In this document: positions 37,616 to 48,282 of the stretch, one piece after another
Numbering within the stretch: the stretch's first letter is position 1
Layout of the letters: every line of letters begins with the position of its first letter
NCBI GenBank assembly: GCA_947503285.1
Contig: CANNDD010000008.1
Coordinates: forward strand, 93,573 to 157,572
Reading direction: 5' to 3'
DNA length: 64,000 nt
Source: an uncultured Croceitalea sp.
Lineage (GTDB): Bacteria; Bacteroidota; Bacteroidia; Flavobacteriales; Flavobacteriaceae
Notes under the pieces: model-generated
Told to the model about the DNA's origin: nothing
Databases searched by the model: none
What the model saw: the letters and a program-made list of their open reading frames with translations, nothing else
Made by a program: the position numbers and the translations under genes

Positions 37616-38959
37616 ATGAAGAAGTTTATTGAGACCGTATCGAATATTTGGAAAATTGAAGAGCTTAGACAGCGTATCCTAATTACGTTGGGTTTGCTCT
37701 TGGTATACCGTTTTGGTGCCCAAGTAGTGCTTCCAGGTATCGATACCACTCAATTGGCAAATCTGTCCGCTAATGCAGGTGATGGTATTTTGGGTATTTT
37801 GAACGCCTTTACAGGTGGCGCGTTTGCAAATGCATCGGTTTTTGCCTTGGGTATCATGCCCTACATATCCGCATCCATTGTGGTGCAGTTGATGAGTATT
37901 GCAATACCATACCTTCAAAAATTGGATAAGGAAGGTGAAAGTGGTAGAAAAACAAAAAACCAGATTACACGTTGGTTGACGATTGCAATCTGTATTGTTC
38001 AGGCGCCGGCTTATTTATATGGTTTGGGTGCCCTCGGTGTTCCTGATAGTGCCTTTATTTTAGGAAAAGGCCTTGATTTTATTGTCCCTGCCGTAATTAT
38101 ATTGGTGACCGGATGTGTGTTTGCAATGTGGTTGGGTGAAAAAATCACGGATAAAGGTATCGGTAACGGTATCTCACTTTTGATTATGATCGGTATTATC
38201 GCGACGATGCCCCAATCTTTTGTTCAAGAATTTATCTCTAGAACAGCTAACAACACGGGGGGGCTCATGTTCATCCTTATAGAACTTATCGTTTGGTTCT
38301 TGGTAATTTTAGCGAGTGTCTTGTTGGTAATGGCTACACGTCAAATACCCGTTCAATATGCTAGAAGAACCGCTTCCGGTGGTTATGAGAAAAATGTAAT
38401 GGGTTCACGACAGTATATCCCCTTAAAGTTGAATGCTTCAGGGGTTATGCCAATTATTTTTGCACAGGCAATTATGTTCGCACCAAGTTTGATTGGTAGA
38501 ACATTCAATAATACTGCGGCGGGTCAATGGATGGAAGTTCAGTTTGCCGATATTTTCGGGTTGGCCTACAACATTTTATTTGCGGTATTGATTATAATTT
38601 TCACCTACTTCTACACTGCGATTACAGTGCCTACCAATAAAATGGCAGACGATTTAAAGCGCAGTGGAGGCTTTATTCCCGGTATACGTCCAGGTAAAGA
38701 GACAGGTGATTATTTAGATAAGATAATGTCTTTGATAACCTTTCCGGGGTCTGTTTTCTTGGCGTTATTGGCGGTCTTGCCGGCAATCGTGGTAAAATTG
38801 ATGGACGTTCAAGCAGGTTGGGCTTTGTTTTATGGGGGTACCTCATTGTTGATTATGGTAGGGGTTGCCATTGATACCGTTCAACAAGTGAACTCTTATT
38901 TATTGAACAGGCATTATGATGGTTTGATGAAAACCGGTAAAAATAGAAAAGTAGCATAA
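37616..38959 (+). CDS. secY: Preprotein translocase channel subunit SecY
   Basis: 447 residues with about ten transmembrane helices. RQRILITLGLLLVYRFGAQVVLPGID, the plug region GGAFANASVFALGIMPYISASIVVQL, and the cytoplasmic loop ending KRSGGFIPGIRPGKETGDYLDKIM are diagnostic. It forms the SecYEG channel in the inner membrane. Placed after rplO, as in most bacteria; no adk or map follows. Confidence 0.98.
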   Translation: MKKFIETVSNIWKIEELRQRILITLGLLLVYRFGAQVVLPGIDTTQLANLSANAGDGILGILNAFTGGAFANASVFALGIMPYISASIVVQLMSIAIPYLQKLDKEGESGRKTKNQITRWLTIAICIVQAPAYLYGLGALGVPDSAFILGKGLDFIVPAVIILVTGCVFAMWLGEKITDKGIGNGISLLIMIGIIATMPQSFVQEFISRTANNTGGLMFILIELIVWFLVILASVLLVMATRQIPVQYARRTASGGYEKNVMGSRQYIPLKLNASGVMPIIFAQAIMFAPSLIGRTFNNTAAGQWMEVQFADIFGLAYNILFAVLIIIFTYFYTAITVPTNKMADDLKRSGGFIPGIRPGKETGDYLDKIMSLITFPGSVFLALLAVLPAIVVKLMDVQAGWALFYGGTSLLIMVGVAIDTVQQVNSYLLNRHYDGLMKTGKNRKVA

Positions 38960-38964
38960 AATTA

Positions 38965-39048
38965 GTTTAAAGTTGATGGTTGCTGGTTTATGGTAAAACG
39001 AGTTTAGCAAAAACGAACAACGAACAACGAACAACAAACAACTAAGAA
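38965..39048. repeat. Mirrored heptamer repeat element in the secY-infA gap
   Basis: The whole 84 bases can be read as twelve heptamers in one phase. Left arm (38965-38992): GTTTAAA, GTTGATG, GTTGCTG, GTTTATG. Middle: GTAAAAC, GAGTTTA, GCAAAAA. Right arm (39014-39041): CGAACAA three times, CAAACAA, then CTAAGAA. Left core GTTG is the complement of CAAC in the right arm. It ends one base before the infA start codon. Confidence 0.72.
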
Positions 39049-39049
39049 A

Positions 39050-39265
39050 ATGGCAAAACAGCCAGCAATAGAACAAGACGGATCAATAATCGAAGCATTA
39101 TCAAATGCGATGTTTCGTGTTGAATTAGAAAATGGTCACGTAGTAACGGCCCATATCTCAGGAAAGATGCGTATGCATTATATCAAATTGCTTCCAGGTG
39201 ATAAAGTGAAGTTAGAGATGAGCCCATATGATTTGACCAAAGCAAGAATTACATATAGATACTAA
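39050..39265 (+). CDS. infA: Translation initiation factor IF-1
   Basis: 71 residues, S1/OB fold. [64 protein letters not shown] is recognised as IF-1 by pattern ([23 protein letters not shown]). Binds the 30S A site. Confidence 0.97.
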   Translation: MAKQPAIEQDGSIIEALSNAMFRVELENGHVVTAHISGKMRMHYIKLLPGDKVKLEMSPYDLTKARITYRY

Positions 39266-39275
39266 GAAGTAAAGG

Positions 39276-39392
39276 ATGAAAGTAAGGGCATCAATAAAGA
39301 AAAGAAGTGCTGACTGCAAGATTGTTCGCAGAAAGGGCAGATTATACGTAATCAACAAAAAGAATCCTAGATTTAAACAAAGACAAGGGTAA
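39276..39392 (+). CDS. rpmJ: 50S ribosomal protein L36 (bL36), zinc-free form
   Basis: 38 residues: begins [19 protein letters not shown] and ends [12 protein letters not shown]. Only one of the four zinc ligands of the C-plus form remains (Cys14), so this is the zinc-independent C-minus type. Ten bases after infA, two before rpsM. Confidence 0.94.
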   Translation: MKVRASIKKRSADCKIVRRKGRLYVINKKNPRFKQRQG

Positions 39393-39394
39393 TT

Positions 39395-39769
39395 ATGGCA
39401 AGAATTGCAGGGGTAGATATCCCAAAACAAAAGCGAGGTGTAATTGCACTTACCTATATCTTCGGAATTGGTAAGAGCCGTGCCAAAGAGATTTTAGAAA
39501 AATCAGGCGTAAGCGAGGATAAAAAGGTTTCAGAATGGAACGATGATGAAATCGGTAAAATCCGTGATGCAGTTTCTTCGTACACTATAGAAGGAGAGCT
39601 TAGGTCTGAAACCCAATTGAATATCAAGCGTTTGATGGATATCGGATGCTACAGGGGTATTCGTCATAGATCTGGTCTCCCGTTGAGGGGCCAACGTACC
39701 AAAAACAACTCTAGGACAAGAAAAGGAAAGCGTAAAACAGTTGCCAATAAGAAAAAAGCAACTAAATAA
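39395..39769 (+). CDS. rpsM: 30S ribosomal protein S13 (uS13)
   Basis: 124 residues. [58 protein letters not shown] are conserved. Contacts P-site tRNA and the 50S. Followed by a 106 bp gap with a repeat element. Confidence 0.98.
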   Translation: MARIAGVDIPKQKRGVIALTYIFGIGKSRAKEILEKSGVSEDKKVSEWNDDEIGKIRDAVSSYTIEGELRSETQLNIKRLMDIGCYRGIRHRSGLPLRGQRTKNNSRTRKGKRKTVANKKKATK

Positions 39770-39780
39770 TAAATAGAACG

Positions 39781-39871
39781 GTAGTCATTAGTCTTTAGAA
39801 GTTAGAAGAATCTGTTTGAAATGTAAAAGTCTAGGATTCCAATAACTAAAAACTAACAGCTAGAAACTAGA
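39781..39871. repeat. Mirrored heptamer repeat element in the rpsM-rpsK gap
   Basis: Left arm (39781-39808): GTAGTCA, TTAGTCT, TTAGAAG, TTAGAAG. Spacer 39809-39843. Right arm (39844-39871): AACTAAA, AACTAAC, AGCTAGA, AACTAGA. The left core TTAG is the reverse complement of the right core CTAA, with the three other bases of each unit varying. Four bases before the rpsK ATG. Confidence 0.7.
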
Positions 39872-39875
39872 AAAT

Positions 39876-40268
39876 ATGGCAAAAGCAAATACAAAGACAA
39901 CAAAAAAGCGCAAAGTAATTGTTGACTCAAACGGAGAAGCACACATTACGGCATCTTTTAATAATATCATTATTTCCTTGACCAATAAAAAAGGAGATGT
40001 AATTTCATGGTCTTCAGCAGGTAAACAAGGGTTCAGGGGTTCTAAGAAGAATACTCCTTATGCCGCTCAGGTAGCAGCTGAAGATTGTGCGAAAGTGGCA
40101 CATGAAGCAGGATTGCGAAAAGTAAAGGTCTACGTCAAAGGGCCAGGTAACGGTAGGGAATCTGCGATACGTTCCATTCATAACTCTGGTATTGAGGTAA
40201 CAGAAATCATTGATGTGACCCCAATGCCACATAATGGTTGTAGACCTCCGAAAAGAAGAAGAGTATAA
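39876..40268 (+). CDS. rpsK: 30S ribosomal protein S11 (uS11)
   Basis: 130 residues. [46 protein letters not shown] and [44 protein letters not shown] show the S11 core. Preceded by a heptamer element, followed by a 104 bp structured gap before rpsD. Confidence 0.98.
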   Translation: MAKANTKTTKKRKVIVDSNGEAHITASFNNIIISLTNKKGDVISWSSAGKQGFRGSKKNTPYAAQVAAEDCAKVAHEAGLRKVKVYVKGPGNGRESAIRSIHNSGIEVTEIIDVTPMPHNGCRPPKRRRV

Positions 40269-40372
40269 TTAATTTAATATGGTCCGCCAATGGCGGATTT
40301 TCACTTGAGAGTGTATGAAGATTATCGAAGGATAAGCCTTAATTCATAATCACACTTTCTTAAAACAAGAAG
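40269..40372 (+). promoter_or_regulatory. Structured leader of rpsD
   Basis: Two hairpins occupy most of this 104 bp gap. The first is a perfect inverted repeat TCCGCCA (40283-40289) / TGGCGGA (40291-40297), followed by TTTTC. The second pairs GTGT, GATTAT and AGG (40311-40331) with CCT, ATAATC and ACAC (40337-40355) around loop ATAAG, with a bulge. There are no heptamers, unlike other gaps of this length. S4 is a known autoregulator in E. coli, so this is a candidate S4-binding leader; that is inference. Confidence 0.45.
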
Positions 40373-40978
40373 ATGGCAAGATATACAGGACCAAAATCAA
40401 AAATCGCCCGTAAATTCGGTGAGGCGATTTTCGGAGACGATAAAGCCTTCGAAAAAAAGAATTACCCTCCAGGACAACACGGTAACAACCGTCGCCGTGG
40501 TAAAAAGTCAGAGTACGCAATCCAATTGATGGAAAAGCAAAAAGCAAAATATACCTACGGTATTTTAGAGCGTCAGTTTAGAAACCTGTTCGCATCGGCT
40601 AAAAGAAAAGAAGGTGTAACTGGTGAGGTTCTCTTACAACTTTGTGAGTCACGTTTAGATAATGTGGTTTACAGAATGGGTATTGCACCGACTAGACGAG
40701 GGGCAAGACAATTGGTGTCACATAGACACATTACAGTAAATGGTGAGTTGGTGAACATACCTTCTTATTCATTAAAGGCCGGCGATGTGGTTGGTGTTCG
40801 TGAAAAATCGAAATCCGTTCAAGCTATCAACGATTCTTTAGGGAATAATAGCAGTGTTTATGAATGGATTACATGGAATGGCGAAAAGAAGGAAGGAACC
40901 TTCGTTGCCGTACCAGAGAGACTTCAGATTCCTGAGAACATCAAAGAACAGTTAATCGTCGAGTTATATTCTAAATAA
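40373..40978 (+). CDS. rpsD: 30S ribosomal protein S4 (uS4)
   Basis: 201 residues. [57 protein letters not shown] (S4 RNA-binding domain) and a C-terminal [19 protein letters not shown] are diagnostic. Primary 16S binding protein; nineteen bases before rpoA. Confidence 0.98.
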   Translation: MARYTGPKSKIARKFGEAIFGDDKAFEKKNYPPGQHGNNRRRGKKSEYAIQLMEKQKAKYTYGILERQFRNLFASAKRKEGVTGEVLLQLCESRLDNVVYRMGIAPTRRGARQLVSHRHITVNGELVNIPSYSLKAGDVVGVREKSKSVQAINDSLGNNSSVYEWITWNGEKKEGTFVAVPERLQIPENIKEQLIVELYSK

Positions 40979-40997
40979 AAACAACACTGATCCAATT

Positions 40998-41990
40998 ATG
41001 GCATTACTTAATTTTCAGAAGCCCGATAAAGTTATAATGATAGACTCAACAGATTTCGAGGGGAAATTTGAATTCCGCCCTTTGGAACCTGGCTATGGAT
41101 TAACTGTTGGGAACGCATTACGAAGAGTACTACTTTCTTCATTGGAAGGTTTTGCAATTACATCGGTACGCATCGATGGTGTTGAGCATGAGTTTTCTGT
41201 TATACCCGGTGTTGTTGAAGATGTTACGGAAATCATTTTGAACTTGAAACAGGTTCGTTTCAAAAGACAGATTGATGATGTTGAAAGTGAGACCGTATCT
41301 ATTTCGGTTAGTGGTAAAGACCAATTGACCGCAGGTGATTTTCAAAAATTCATTTCAGGGTATCAAGTATTGAATCCCGATTTGGTCATTTGCAATATGG
41401 ATGCTAAAGTCGCCGTAAACTTAGAAATCATCATTGAAAAAGGACGGGGCTACGTACCTGCTGAAGAGAATAAAAAATCAAATTCCCCACTAGGAAGTAT
41501 CGCGGTGGATTCGGTTTACACTCCAGTGAAAAACGTTAAATACAGCATCGAAAACTTTAGGGTCGAACAAAAGACCGATTTTGAAAAGTTGGTTTTCGAG
41601 ATTGTAACAGATGGTTCCATACACCCAAAAGATGCTTTGACGGAAGCTGCCAAAGTTTTAATCCACCATTTCATGTTGTTCTCTGATGAGCGCATTACAT
41701 TAGAAGCTGATGAAATCGCCCAAACGGAAACCTATGATGAAGAATCATTGCACATGCGCCAGCTTTTGAAGACCAAATTGGTTGATATGGATTTGTCGGT
41801 ACGCGCGTTGAATTGTTTAAAAGCGGCTGAAGTGGATACCCTAGGGGATTTGGTTTCTTTTAATAAGAACGATTTGATGAAGTTCAGGAATTTTGGAAAA
41901 AAATCATTGACCGAGTTGGAAGAACTTGTAATCAACAAAGGGCTTCAGTTTGGAATGGATTTGGCCAAATATAAATTAGATAAAGATTAA
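40998..41990 (+). CDS. rpoA: RNA polymerase alpha subunit
   Basis: 330 residues. Assembly domain (about 1-235): [44 protein letters not shown]-terminal HhH domain (about 255-325): [29 protein letters not shown] motif is seen as [48 protein letters not shown]. Normal length. Confidence 0.98.
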   Translation: MALLNFQKPDKVIMIDSTDFEGKFEFRPLEPGYGLTVGNALRRVLLSSLEGFAITSVRIDGVEHEFSVIPGVVEDVTEIILNLKQVRFKRQIDDVESETVSISVSGKDQLTAGDFQKFISGYQVLNPDLVICNMDAKVAVNLEIIIEKGRGYVPAEENKKSNSPLGSIAVDSVYTPVKNVKYSIENFRVEQKTDFEKLVFEIVTDGSIHPKDALTEAAKVLIHHFMLFSDERITLEADEIAQTETYDEESLHMRQLLKTKLVDMDLSVRALNCLKAAEVDTLGDLVSFNKNDLMKFRNFGKKSLTELEELVINKGLQFGMDLAKYKLDKD

Positions 41991-42049
41991 TAATCATATT
42001 TTGCTCCTCGAAGTGTTCGGGTTTGGTAGCAAGATGATAAAACAAGCAC

Positions 42050-42547
42050 ATGAGACACGGAAAGAAATTTAATCACTTAGGAAGAACGGCCGCACATAGA
42101 AAGGCGATGTTGGCCAATATGGCATGTTCCCTAATTGAGCATAAAAGAATTCATACAACGGTTGCCAAGGCAAAGGCTTTGAAACAGTTCGTTGAACCTT
42201 TGATTACCAAATCAAAGATTGAGAATAATCAAACCACAGAAAAAGGTACCCATAATCGCAGAATAGTTTTCTCAAATTTGAGAAGCAAGTATGCGGTCAC
42301 AGAACTTTTCGGAACGGTTTCTGAGAAAATCGGTGAAAGGCCAGGTGGATACACCAGAATTATCAAATTAGGTAATCGATTGGGTGACAACGCTGATATG
42401 GCTATGATAGAGTTGGTTGACTTCAATGAAACTTACAATGCAGACAAACCGAAAAAGAAATCTACGAGGAGAAGTAGAAGAGGTGGTGGTAAAAAGGTAG
42501 AGACCGCCCCGGTTGTAGAAACACCAACAGATGATTCTGAAGAATAA
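42050..42547 (+). CDS. rplQ: 50S ribosomal protein L17 (bL17)
   Basis: 165 residues; the core is [25 protein letters not shown] and [19 protein letters not shown]. The C-terminus is longer than in E. coli and consists of a basic stretch ([17 protein letters not shown]) plus an acidic end, as in other Bacteroidota. Last ribosomal gene; a strong terminator follows. Confidence 0.97.
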   Translation: MRHGKKFNHLGRTAAHRKAMLANMACSLIEHKRIHTTVAKAKALKQFVEPLITKSKIENNQTTEKGTHNRRIVFSNLRSKYAVTELFGTVSEKIGERPGGYTRIIKLGNRLGDNADMAMIELVDFNETYNADKPKKKSTRRSRRGGGKKVETAPVVETPTDDSEE

Positions 42548-42576
42548 CATGTTAATTATTAGTTTATAATAGATGA

Positions 42577-42606
42577 AAGGATACGCTAAAACGTATCCTT
42601 TTTTTA
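42577..42606 (+). terminator. Intrinsic terminator of the ribosomal-protein/rpoA operon
   Basis: AAGGATACG (42577-42585) pairs with CGTATCCTT (42592-42600), loop CTAAAA, then a T-run through 42606. It separates rplQ from carA. Confidence 0.85.
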
Positions 42607-42634
42607 TGTTTTTTTGTGAAATTTTATTTACGAG

Positions 42635-43747
42635 ATGAAATACCAAACGAGAAAGAAAGCACTTGTATTATTAGAAGATGGAACCGTTTTCTATGGGAAA
42701 GCCGTTGGCGATAGGGAAGGTACGGCATTTGGAGAAGTATGCTTCAATACTGGAATGACCGGGTACCAAGAAATTTTCACCGATCCGTCGTATTATGGAC
42801 AACTAATGGTGGCGACCAATGCGCATATTGGCAATTATGGAACCAATCATGATGAAATGGAATCAGATTCCATTAAGATTGCAGGTCTCATTGTTAAGAA
42901 TTTTAGCTACAATTATTCACGGCCTAGTGCTGACTCAAGTTTGTTGGAGTTTTTGGGGAAGAATGGCCTTTTTGCAATTTCTGATGTTGATACCCGTGCC
43001 TTAGTCAGCTATATCAGGGATAATGGCGCCATGAATGCCGTAATCTCTACGCGTGTGGATGCTATTGAAGATTTGAAAAAAGAATTGAAGCAAGTGCCTA
43101 GCATGAAAGGTCTTGAATTAGCTTCACAAGTGTCTACTAAAGAACCTTATTTTTTTGGTGATGAAAATGCTACGTATAAAATTTCTGCGCTAGATATTGG
43201 TATCAAGAAGAATATTCTTCGAAATTTGGCCAAGCGTGATGCTTATATAAAAGTGTACCCCTACAATACCTCTAAAGAAGAACTTTCCGATTGGAATCCT
43301 GATGCCTATTTCATTTCAAACGGCCCCGGCGATCCCGAACCCCTGACCGAGGCAATAGAGGCGACAAAAGAAATACTTAAGGGGAACAAGCCACTTTTCG
43401 GAATTTGTTTGGGCCATCAGGTATTGGCATTGGCCAATGGGGTTTCTACCTACAAAATGCACAACGGACATCGCGGAATTAACCATCCCATCTTGAACCT
43501 AATGACCGGTAAGGGTGAGATTACCTCTCAAAACCATGGTTTCGCCATAAACAAAGAAGAGGCTGAGGCACATCCTGATTTAGAGGTTACCCACACCCAT
43601 TTAAATGACCAGACCGTTGCCGGAATCAAGATGAAGTACAAGAATGTTTTTTCGGTGCAATATCATCCAGAGGCAAGCCCAGGACCACATGATGCTGATT
43701 ATCTTTTCGATCAATTTTTCGAAGCAATTAAAGCCAGTGTCAACTAA
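42635..43747 (+). CDS. carA: Carbamoyl-phosphate synthase small subunit
   Basis: 370 residues. N-terminal domain (LLEDGTVFYGKAVGDREGTAFGEVCFNTGMTGYQEIFTDPSYYGQ) and a C-terminal class I glutamine amidotransferase with the nucleophile Cys in LFGICLGHQ, and catalytic His/Glu in VQYHPEASPGPHD. It provides ammonia for carbamoyl-phosphate made by CarB, for pyrimidines and arginine. carB is not in the window. Located after the terminator, so it likely has its own promoter. Confidence 0.97.
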   Translation: MKYQTRKKALVLLEDGTVFYGKAVGDREGTAFGEVCFNTGMTGYQEIFTDPSYYGQLMVATNAHIGNYGTNHDEMESDSIKIAGLIVKNFSYNYSRPSADSSLLEFLGKNGLFAISDVDTRALVSYIRDNGAMNAVISTRVDAIEDLKKELKQVPSMKGLELASQVSTKEPYFFGDENATYKISALDIGIKKNILRNLAKRDAYIKVYPYNTSKEELSDWNPDAYFISNGPGDPEPLTEAIEATKEILKGNKPLFGICLGHQVLALANGVSTYKMHNGHRGINHPILNLMTGKGEITSQNHGFAINKEEAEAHPDLEVTHTHLNDQTVAGIKMKYKNVFSVQYHPEASPGPHDADYLFDQFFEAIKASVN

Positions 43748-43858
43748 AACGTTATAGTTGGTTTATTAAGGTGTTTGCTTCGTTTTTATGTTGGTTATCA
43801 TGAAGTTAAAAACGTGGCCTTTCGTATCTTCGTTAAAGATTTTACAACTATAAATTAA

Positions 43859-45157
<1,299 letters not shown>

Positions 45158-45184
45158 ACCTAAAGATTTTTTAATATGGAAAAG

Positions 45185-45214
45185 AGCCTTTCTTATTTTG
45201 AAAGGCTTTTTTTT
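45185..45214 (+). terminator. Intrinsic terminator after eno
   Basis: AGCCTTTC (45185-45192) pairs with GAAAGGCT (45200-45207) around TTATTTT-type loop, then eight T residues. Confidence 0.85.
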
Positions 45215-45258
45215 GCGCTGTTTTAAACGTATATTATCGCTCGAAAAAAATTAAATGG

Positions 45259-46794
45259 ATGAATAATTTTTTGTTTGCCGCAGCCGAAAACGATGCAATC
45301 GCGAACTGTAAGGCGGGTGGCATGGGTGATGTGGTTCGTGATGTACCGAGACAAATAGCCGAAAGTGGCGATAGGGTGCATGTAGTAGTACCGTCTTATG
45401 GTAGGCTGCACCAAGGTCAAGATTTCATAACTACGTTAAACTTTGAATTGAGGGGCCTGAACTATACCGCGGAACTATATCAGGTAAAGCCAAAAAAAAC
45501 TATTCAGAATATTCATCATTATGTGATACACCATCCAGAAATCGAGGCTGGGGGAATTGCACATATCTACCATGATGATCCAGAGGAACCTTTTTTTACC
45601 GATGCCATTAAATATTTTATTTTCTGTACAGCCGTTGCCGAGGCAGTAAAACAAGAGGTGTTCGGAGAACTAAATGTTATCCATCTCCATGATTGGCACA
45701 GTAGCCTATTACTTTTTTTACGGGAGTACCATTTGAGGTACGAGAACCTGAAAAAGATTCGATTTGTGTATAGTATCCATAATCTCGCAATTCAGGGTAT
45801 AAGGCCTTTTGAGAACAATTATTCTTCAGTACGAAATTGGTTCCCAGATGTTCGTTATGATGAGGAGAGCCTGCTTGATTACCGTTATCCCGATTGCATC
45901 AATCTAATGGCAGTGGGTATTCGTTTTGCAGATGCTGTCCATACCGTTTCCCCATCGTACAAAGAAGATGTAATGAAACCAAGTGACCCGCCACAGTTTA
46001 TAGGGGGTGAGGGGTTGGAAAAAGACCTGCAACAGGCCAATAAAGAAGAACGACTGTTCGGTATACTCAATGGCTGTAACTACAAGAACGTCAATGTTGA
46101 GGAGAAAGGCCACATTTATCGAAATACGGTAAAGGCCCTTTTTAAGTGGTTACAAGAAGAATCAAAAAAATACAAAGCTGATTTTTTGGCACATACCGGA
46201 GAGAAAATCATGCAATACGTAGGTACTCGCCCCAAATTTATAGTCTCAAGCGTCGCTAGATTGACCGAACAAAAATTCTATTTTTTTAAACGCTCGCCAG
46301 AGGCTTTTGTCGAAATACTGCAAAAACTTGAAAAAGTTGATGGTATTTTCATTTTGTTGGGTACCGGGGCACCCGAATATGAAGAGCTCTTTCGTGAAAT
46401 GAGCTACAAGCACAAAAACTTTATATTCACCAATGGGCAATCAGAAAGTCTTATAGATTCCATGTACTTAGAATCTGACCTCTACTTTATGCCAAGTCTT
46501 TTTGAACCTTGCGGCATTAGTCAAATGTTATCAATGCGTAATGGAAACCCATGTTTGGTGCACCATACCGGCGGACTGATAGATACCGTTAAACATATGA
46601 AGACAGGTTTTGGTTTTGGGGGCGACAAATACGATGAGAAAATAGCGGATATGCTCGCCACTTTTGATTTGGCACTTGATGTTTTCGTCAATGACAAACC
46701 GACTTGGAAAAAGATTCAGGCCAACGCCAAAAAAGCGCGTTTTACCTGGCAGAAGTCAGTGGATGCCTATTACTCAAAACTGTATCAATTGTAA
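45259..46794 (+). CDS. Glycogen/starch synthase-like glycosyltransferase (GT5)
   Basis: 511 residues. The N-terminal catalytic domain (about 1-260) shows the GT5 KxGG motif as CKAGGMGDVVRDVP (about 18-31), and WHSSLLLFLREY. The C-terminal GT-B half has SVARLTEQKFYFFKRSPEAF, and the conserved acid motif PSLFEPCGISQMLSMRNGNPCLVHHTGGLIDTV. It is close in style to eukaryotic-like or Bacteroidota glycogen synthases that use nucleotide-sugar donors. No branching enzyme or ADP-glucose pyrophosphorylase lies in the window, so glycogen is likely but not certain. It sits between eno and gltA, apparently alone. Confidence 0.82.
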   Translation: MNNFLFAAAENDAIANCKAGGMGDVVRDVPRQIAESGDRVHVVVPSYGRLHQGQDFITTLNFELRGLNYTAELYQVKPKKTIQNIHHYVIHHPEIEAGGIAHIYHDDPEEPFFTDAIKYFIFCTAVAEAVKQEVFGELNVIHLHDWHSSLLLFLREYHLRYENLKKIRFVYSIHNLAIQGIRPFENNYSSVRNWFPDVRYDEESLLDYRYPDCINLMAVGIRFADAVHTVSPSYKEDVMKPSDPPQFIGGEGLEKDLQQANKEERLFGILNGCNYKNVNVEEKGHIYRNTVKALFKWLQEESKKYKADFLAHTGEKIMQYVGTRPKFIVSSVARLTEQKFYFFKRSPEAFVEILQKLEKVDGIFILLGTGAPEYEELFREMSYKHKNFIFTNGQSESLIDSMYLESDLYFMPSLFEPCGISQMLSMRNGNPCLVHHTGGLIDTVKHMKTGFGFGGDKYDEKIADMLATFDLALDVFVNDKPTWKKIQANAKKARFTWQKSVDAYYSKLYQL

Positions 46795-46850
46795 CTTGTT
46801 TTACACTTGTTTTTATTCTGTTAAGAATAATCCAATTTTTAACGCTTTAA

Positions 46851-46881
46851 TTGTTAAGAGCTTCCATTTTTCTTAAATTTA
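46851..46881 (+). promoter_or_regulatory. Possible promoter of gltA
   Basis: TTGT (46851-46854), 19-base spacer, TAAATTTA (46874-46881), one mismatch from TAnnTTTG. The -33 box is weak. Confidence 0.3.
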
Positions 46882-46911
46882 AGGTCTTAATTTTAACAAA
46901 TATATACGTAC

Positions 46912-48195
46912 ATGTCAAAAACTGCTACTCTTGAATTTGAAGGTAAAAAATATGAGTTTCCGGTAATCGAAGGAACGGAAGATGAATTGGCAATCGATAT
47001 TAAAACCCTGCGTGGCTTGAGTGGTATGGTCACAATTGACCCTGGCTATAAGAATACGGGCTCATGCGAAAGCGCCATTACCTTTTTAGATGGTGAGAAA
47101 GGTATTTTAAGGTATTGCGGATATTCCATTGAAGAGTTGGCTGAAAAAGCGGATTTTCTTGAGGTAGCCTATTTATTGATTTTTGGGGAGTTGCCCAATA
47201 AAGAGCAATTGGCCGCTTTTCATCTTGATATCAAAAATGAGTCCCATGTAGATGAGGAGATGAAAAAGATTTTGGATGGTTTTCCAAAATCGGCACACCC
47301 CATGGGTGTTTTATCTTCATTGACAAGTGCCTTGGTGGCTTTTAATCCGGGATCTGTAGATGTAGCATCCAATGATGCCATGTATAATTCCATTGTTCGT
47401 ATACTAGCTAAATTTCCTGTGTTGGTTGCTTGGGCGATGCGTAAGAAAATGGGACTTCCATTAGATTATGGTGACGATTCTTTAGGTTACGTAGAGAACA
47501 TCCATAAAATGATGTTCAAAAGGCCAAACCAAGAGTACAAACGGAATAAGATCGTCATAGATGCCTTGGATAAATTATTGATCTTACATGCCGATCACGA
47601 ACAAAATTGTTCGACGTCAACAGTAAGGATAGTCGGGTCGTCACATGCAGGACTGTTTGCATCACTTTCTGCCGGTATATCGGCACTATGGGGCCCATTG
47701 CACGGCGGTGCCAACCAAGCCGTTCTTGAAATGTTGGAAGCTATTGAAGCTGATGGTGGTGATACTAAAAAATATATGGCCAAGGCCAAAGATAAAGAAG
47801 ACCCATTCAGATTAATGGGCTTTGGTCACCGTGTTTATAAAAACTTTGATCCACGTGCGAGAATCATTAAAAAAGCCGCTGATGAGGTTTTGGCGGATTT
47901 AGGTATCAATGACCCTATCTTGGATATTGCCAAGGGATTGGAGAAAGAAGCGTTGGAAGATGAATATTTCGTAAAAAGGAAGCTTTACCCCAATGTGGAC
48001 TTCTATTCTGGAATTATTTATCGCGCTTTAGGAATACCAACGGATATGTTTACGGTAATGTTCGCTTTGGGCAGATTACCGGGGTGGATTGCCCAATGGA
48101 GGGAAATGCGTTTAAGAAACGAACCGATTGGTCGACCTCGTCAAATTTATATTGGTGAGAACCATCGTCCTTTTGTCGAAGTAGATAAAAGGTAG
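46912..48195 (+). CDS. gltA: Citrate synthase (type II)
   Basis: 427 residues, the length of type II hexameric enzymes. Conserved KNTGSCESAITFLDGEKGILRYCGYSIEELA, catalytic His in LHADHEQNCSTSTVR, LWGPLHGGANQAVLEML, and the second His/Arg FGHRVYKNFDPRA. It condenses oxaloacetate and acetyl-CoA to citrate. Ends with a strong terminator at 48219-48250. Confidence 0.97.
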   Translation: MSKTATLEFEGKKYEFPVIEGTEDELAIDIKTLRGLSGMVTIDPGYKNTGSCESAITFLDGEKGILRYCGYSIEELAEKADFLEVAYLLIFGELPNKEQLAAFHLDIKNESHVDEEMKKILDGFPKSAHPMGVLSSLTSALVAFNPGSVDVASNDAMYNSIVRILAKFPVLVAWAMRKKMGLPLDYGDDSLGYVENIHKMMFKRPNQEYKRNKIVIDALDKLLILHADHEQNCSTSTVRIVGSSHAGLFASLSAGISALWGPLHGGANQAVLEMLEAIEADGGDTKKYMAKAKDKEDPFRLMGFGHRVYKNFDPRARIIKKAADEVLADLGINDPILDIAKGLEKEALEDEYFVKRKLYPNVDFYSGIIYRALGIPTDMFTVMFALGRLPGWIAQWREMRLRNEPIGRPRQIYIGENHRPFVEVDKR

Positions 48196-48218
48196 ATTGC
48201 TACCTTAATAAAAACAAA

Positions 48219-48250
48219 AGCCCTTTTATAGCATAAAAGGGCTTTTTTTG
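48219..48250 (+). terminator. Intrinsic terminator after gltA
   Basis: AGCCCTTTTAT (48219-48229) pairs with ATAAAAGGGCT (48233-48243) around AGC, followed by seven T residues. Confidence 0.88.
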
Positions 48251-48282
48251 TGAAAAGATAACTAACCCTTAAAACGACGGTA

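Noticed and set aside
33751..39871. CRISPR array
   Set aside because: Units are 6-7 bases with no 25-40 base repeats and spacers, and no cas genes are nearby.
40283..40297. Intrinsic terminator ending transcription before rpsD
   Set aside because: The T-run after the hairpin is only four bases and rpsD/rpoA must be co-transcribed or read through; treated as part of a leader instead.
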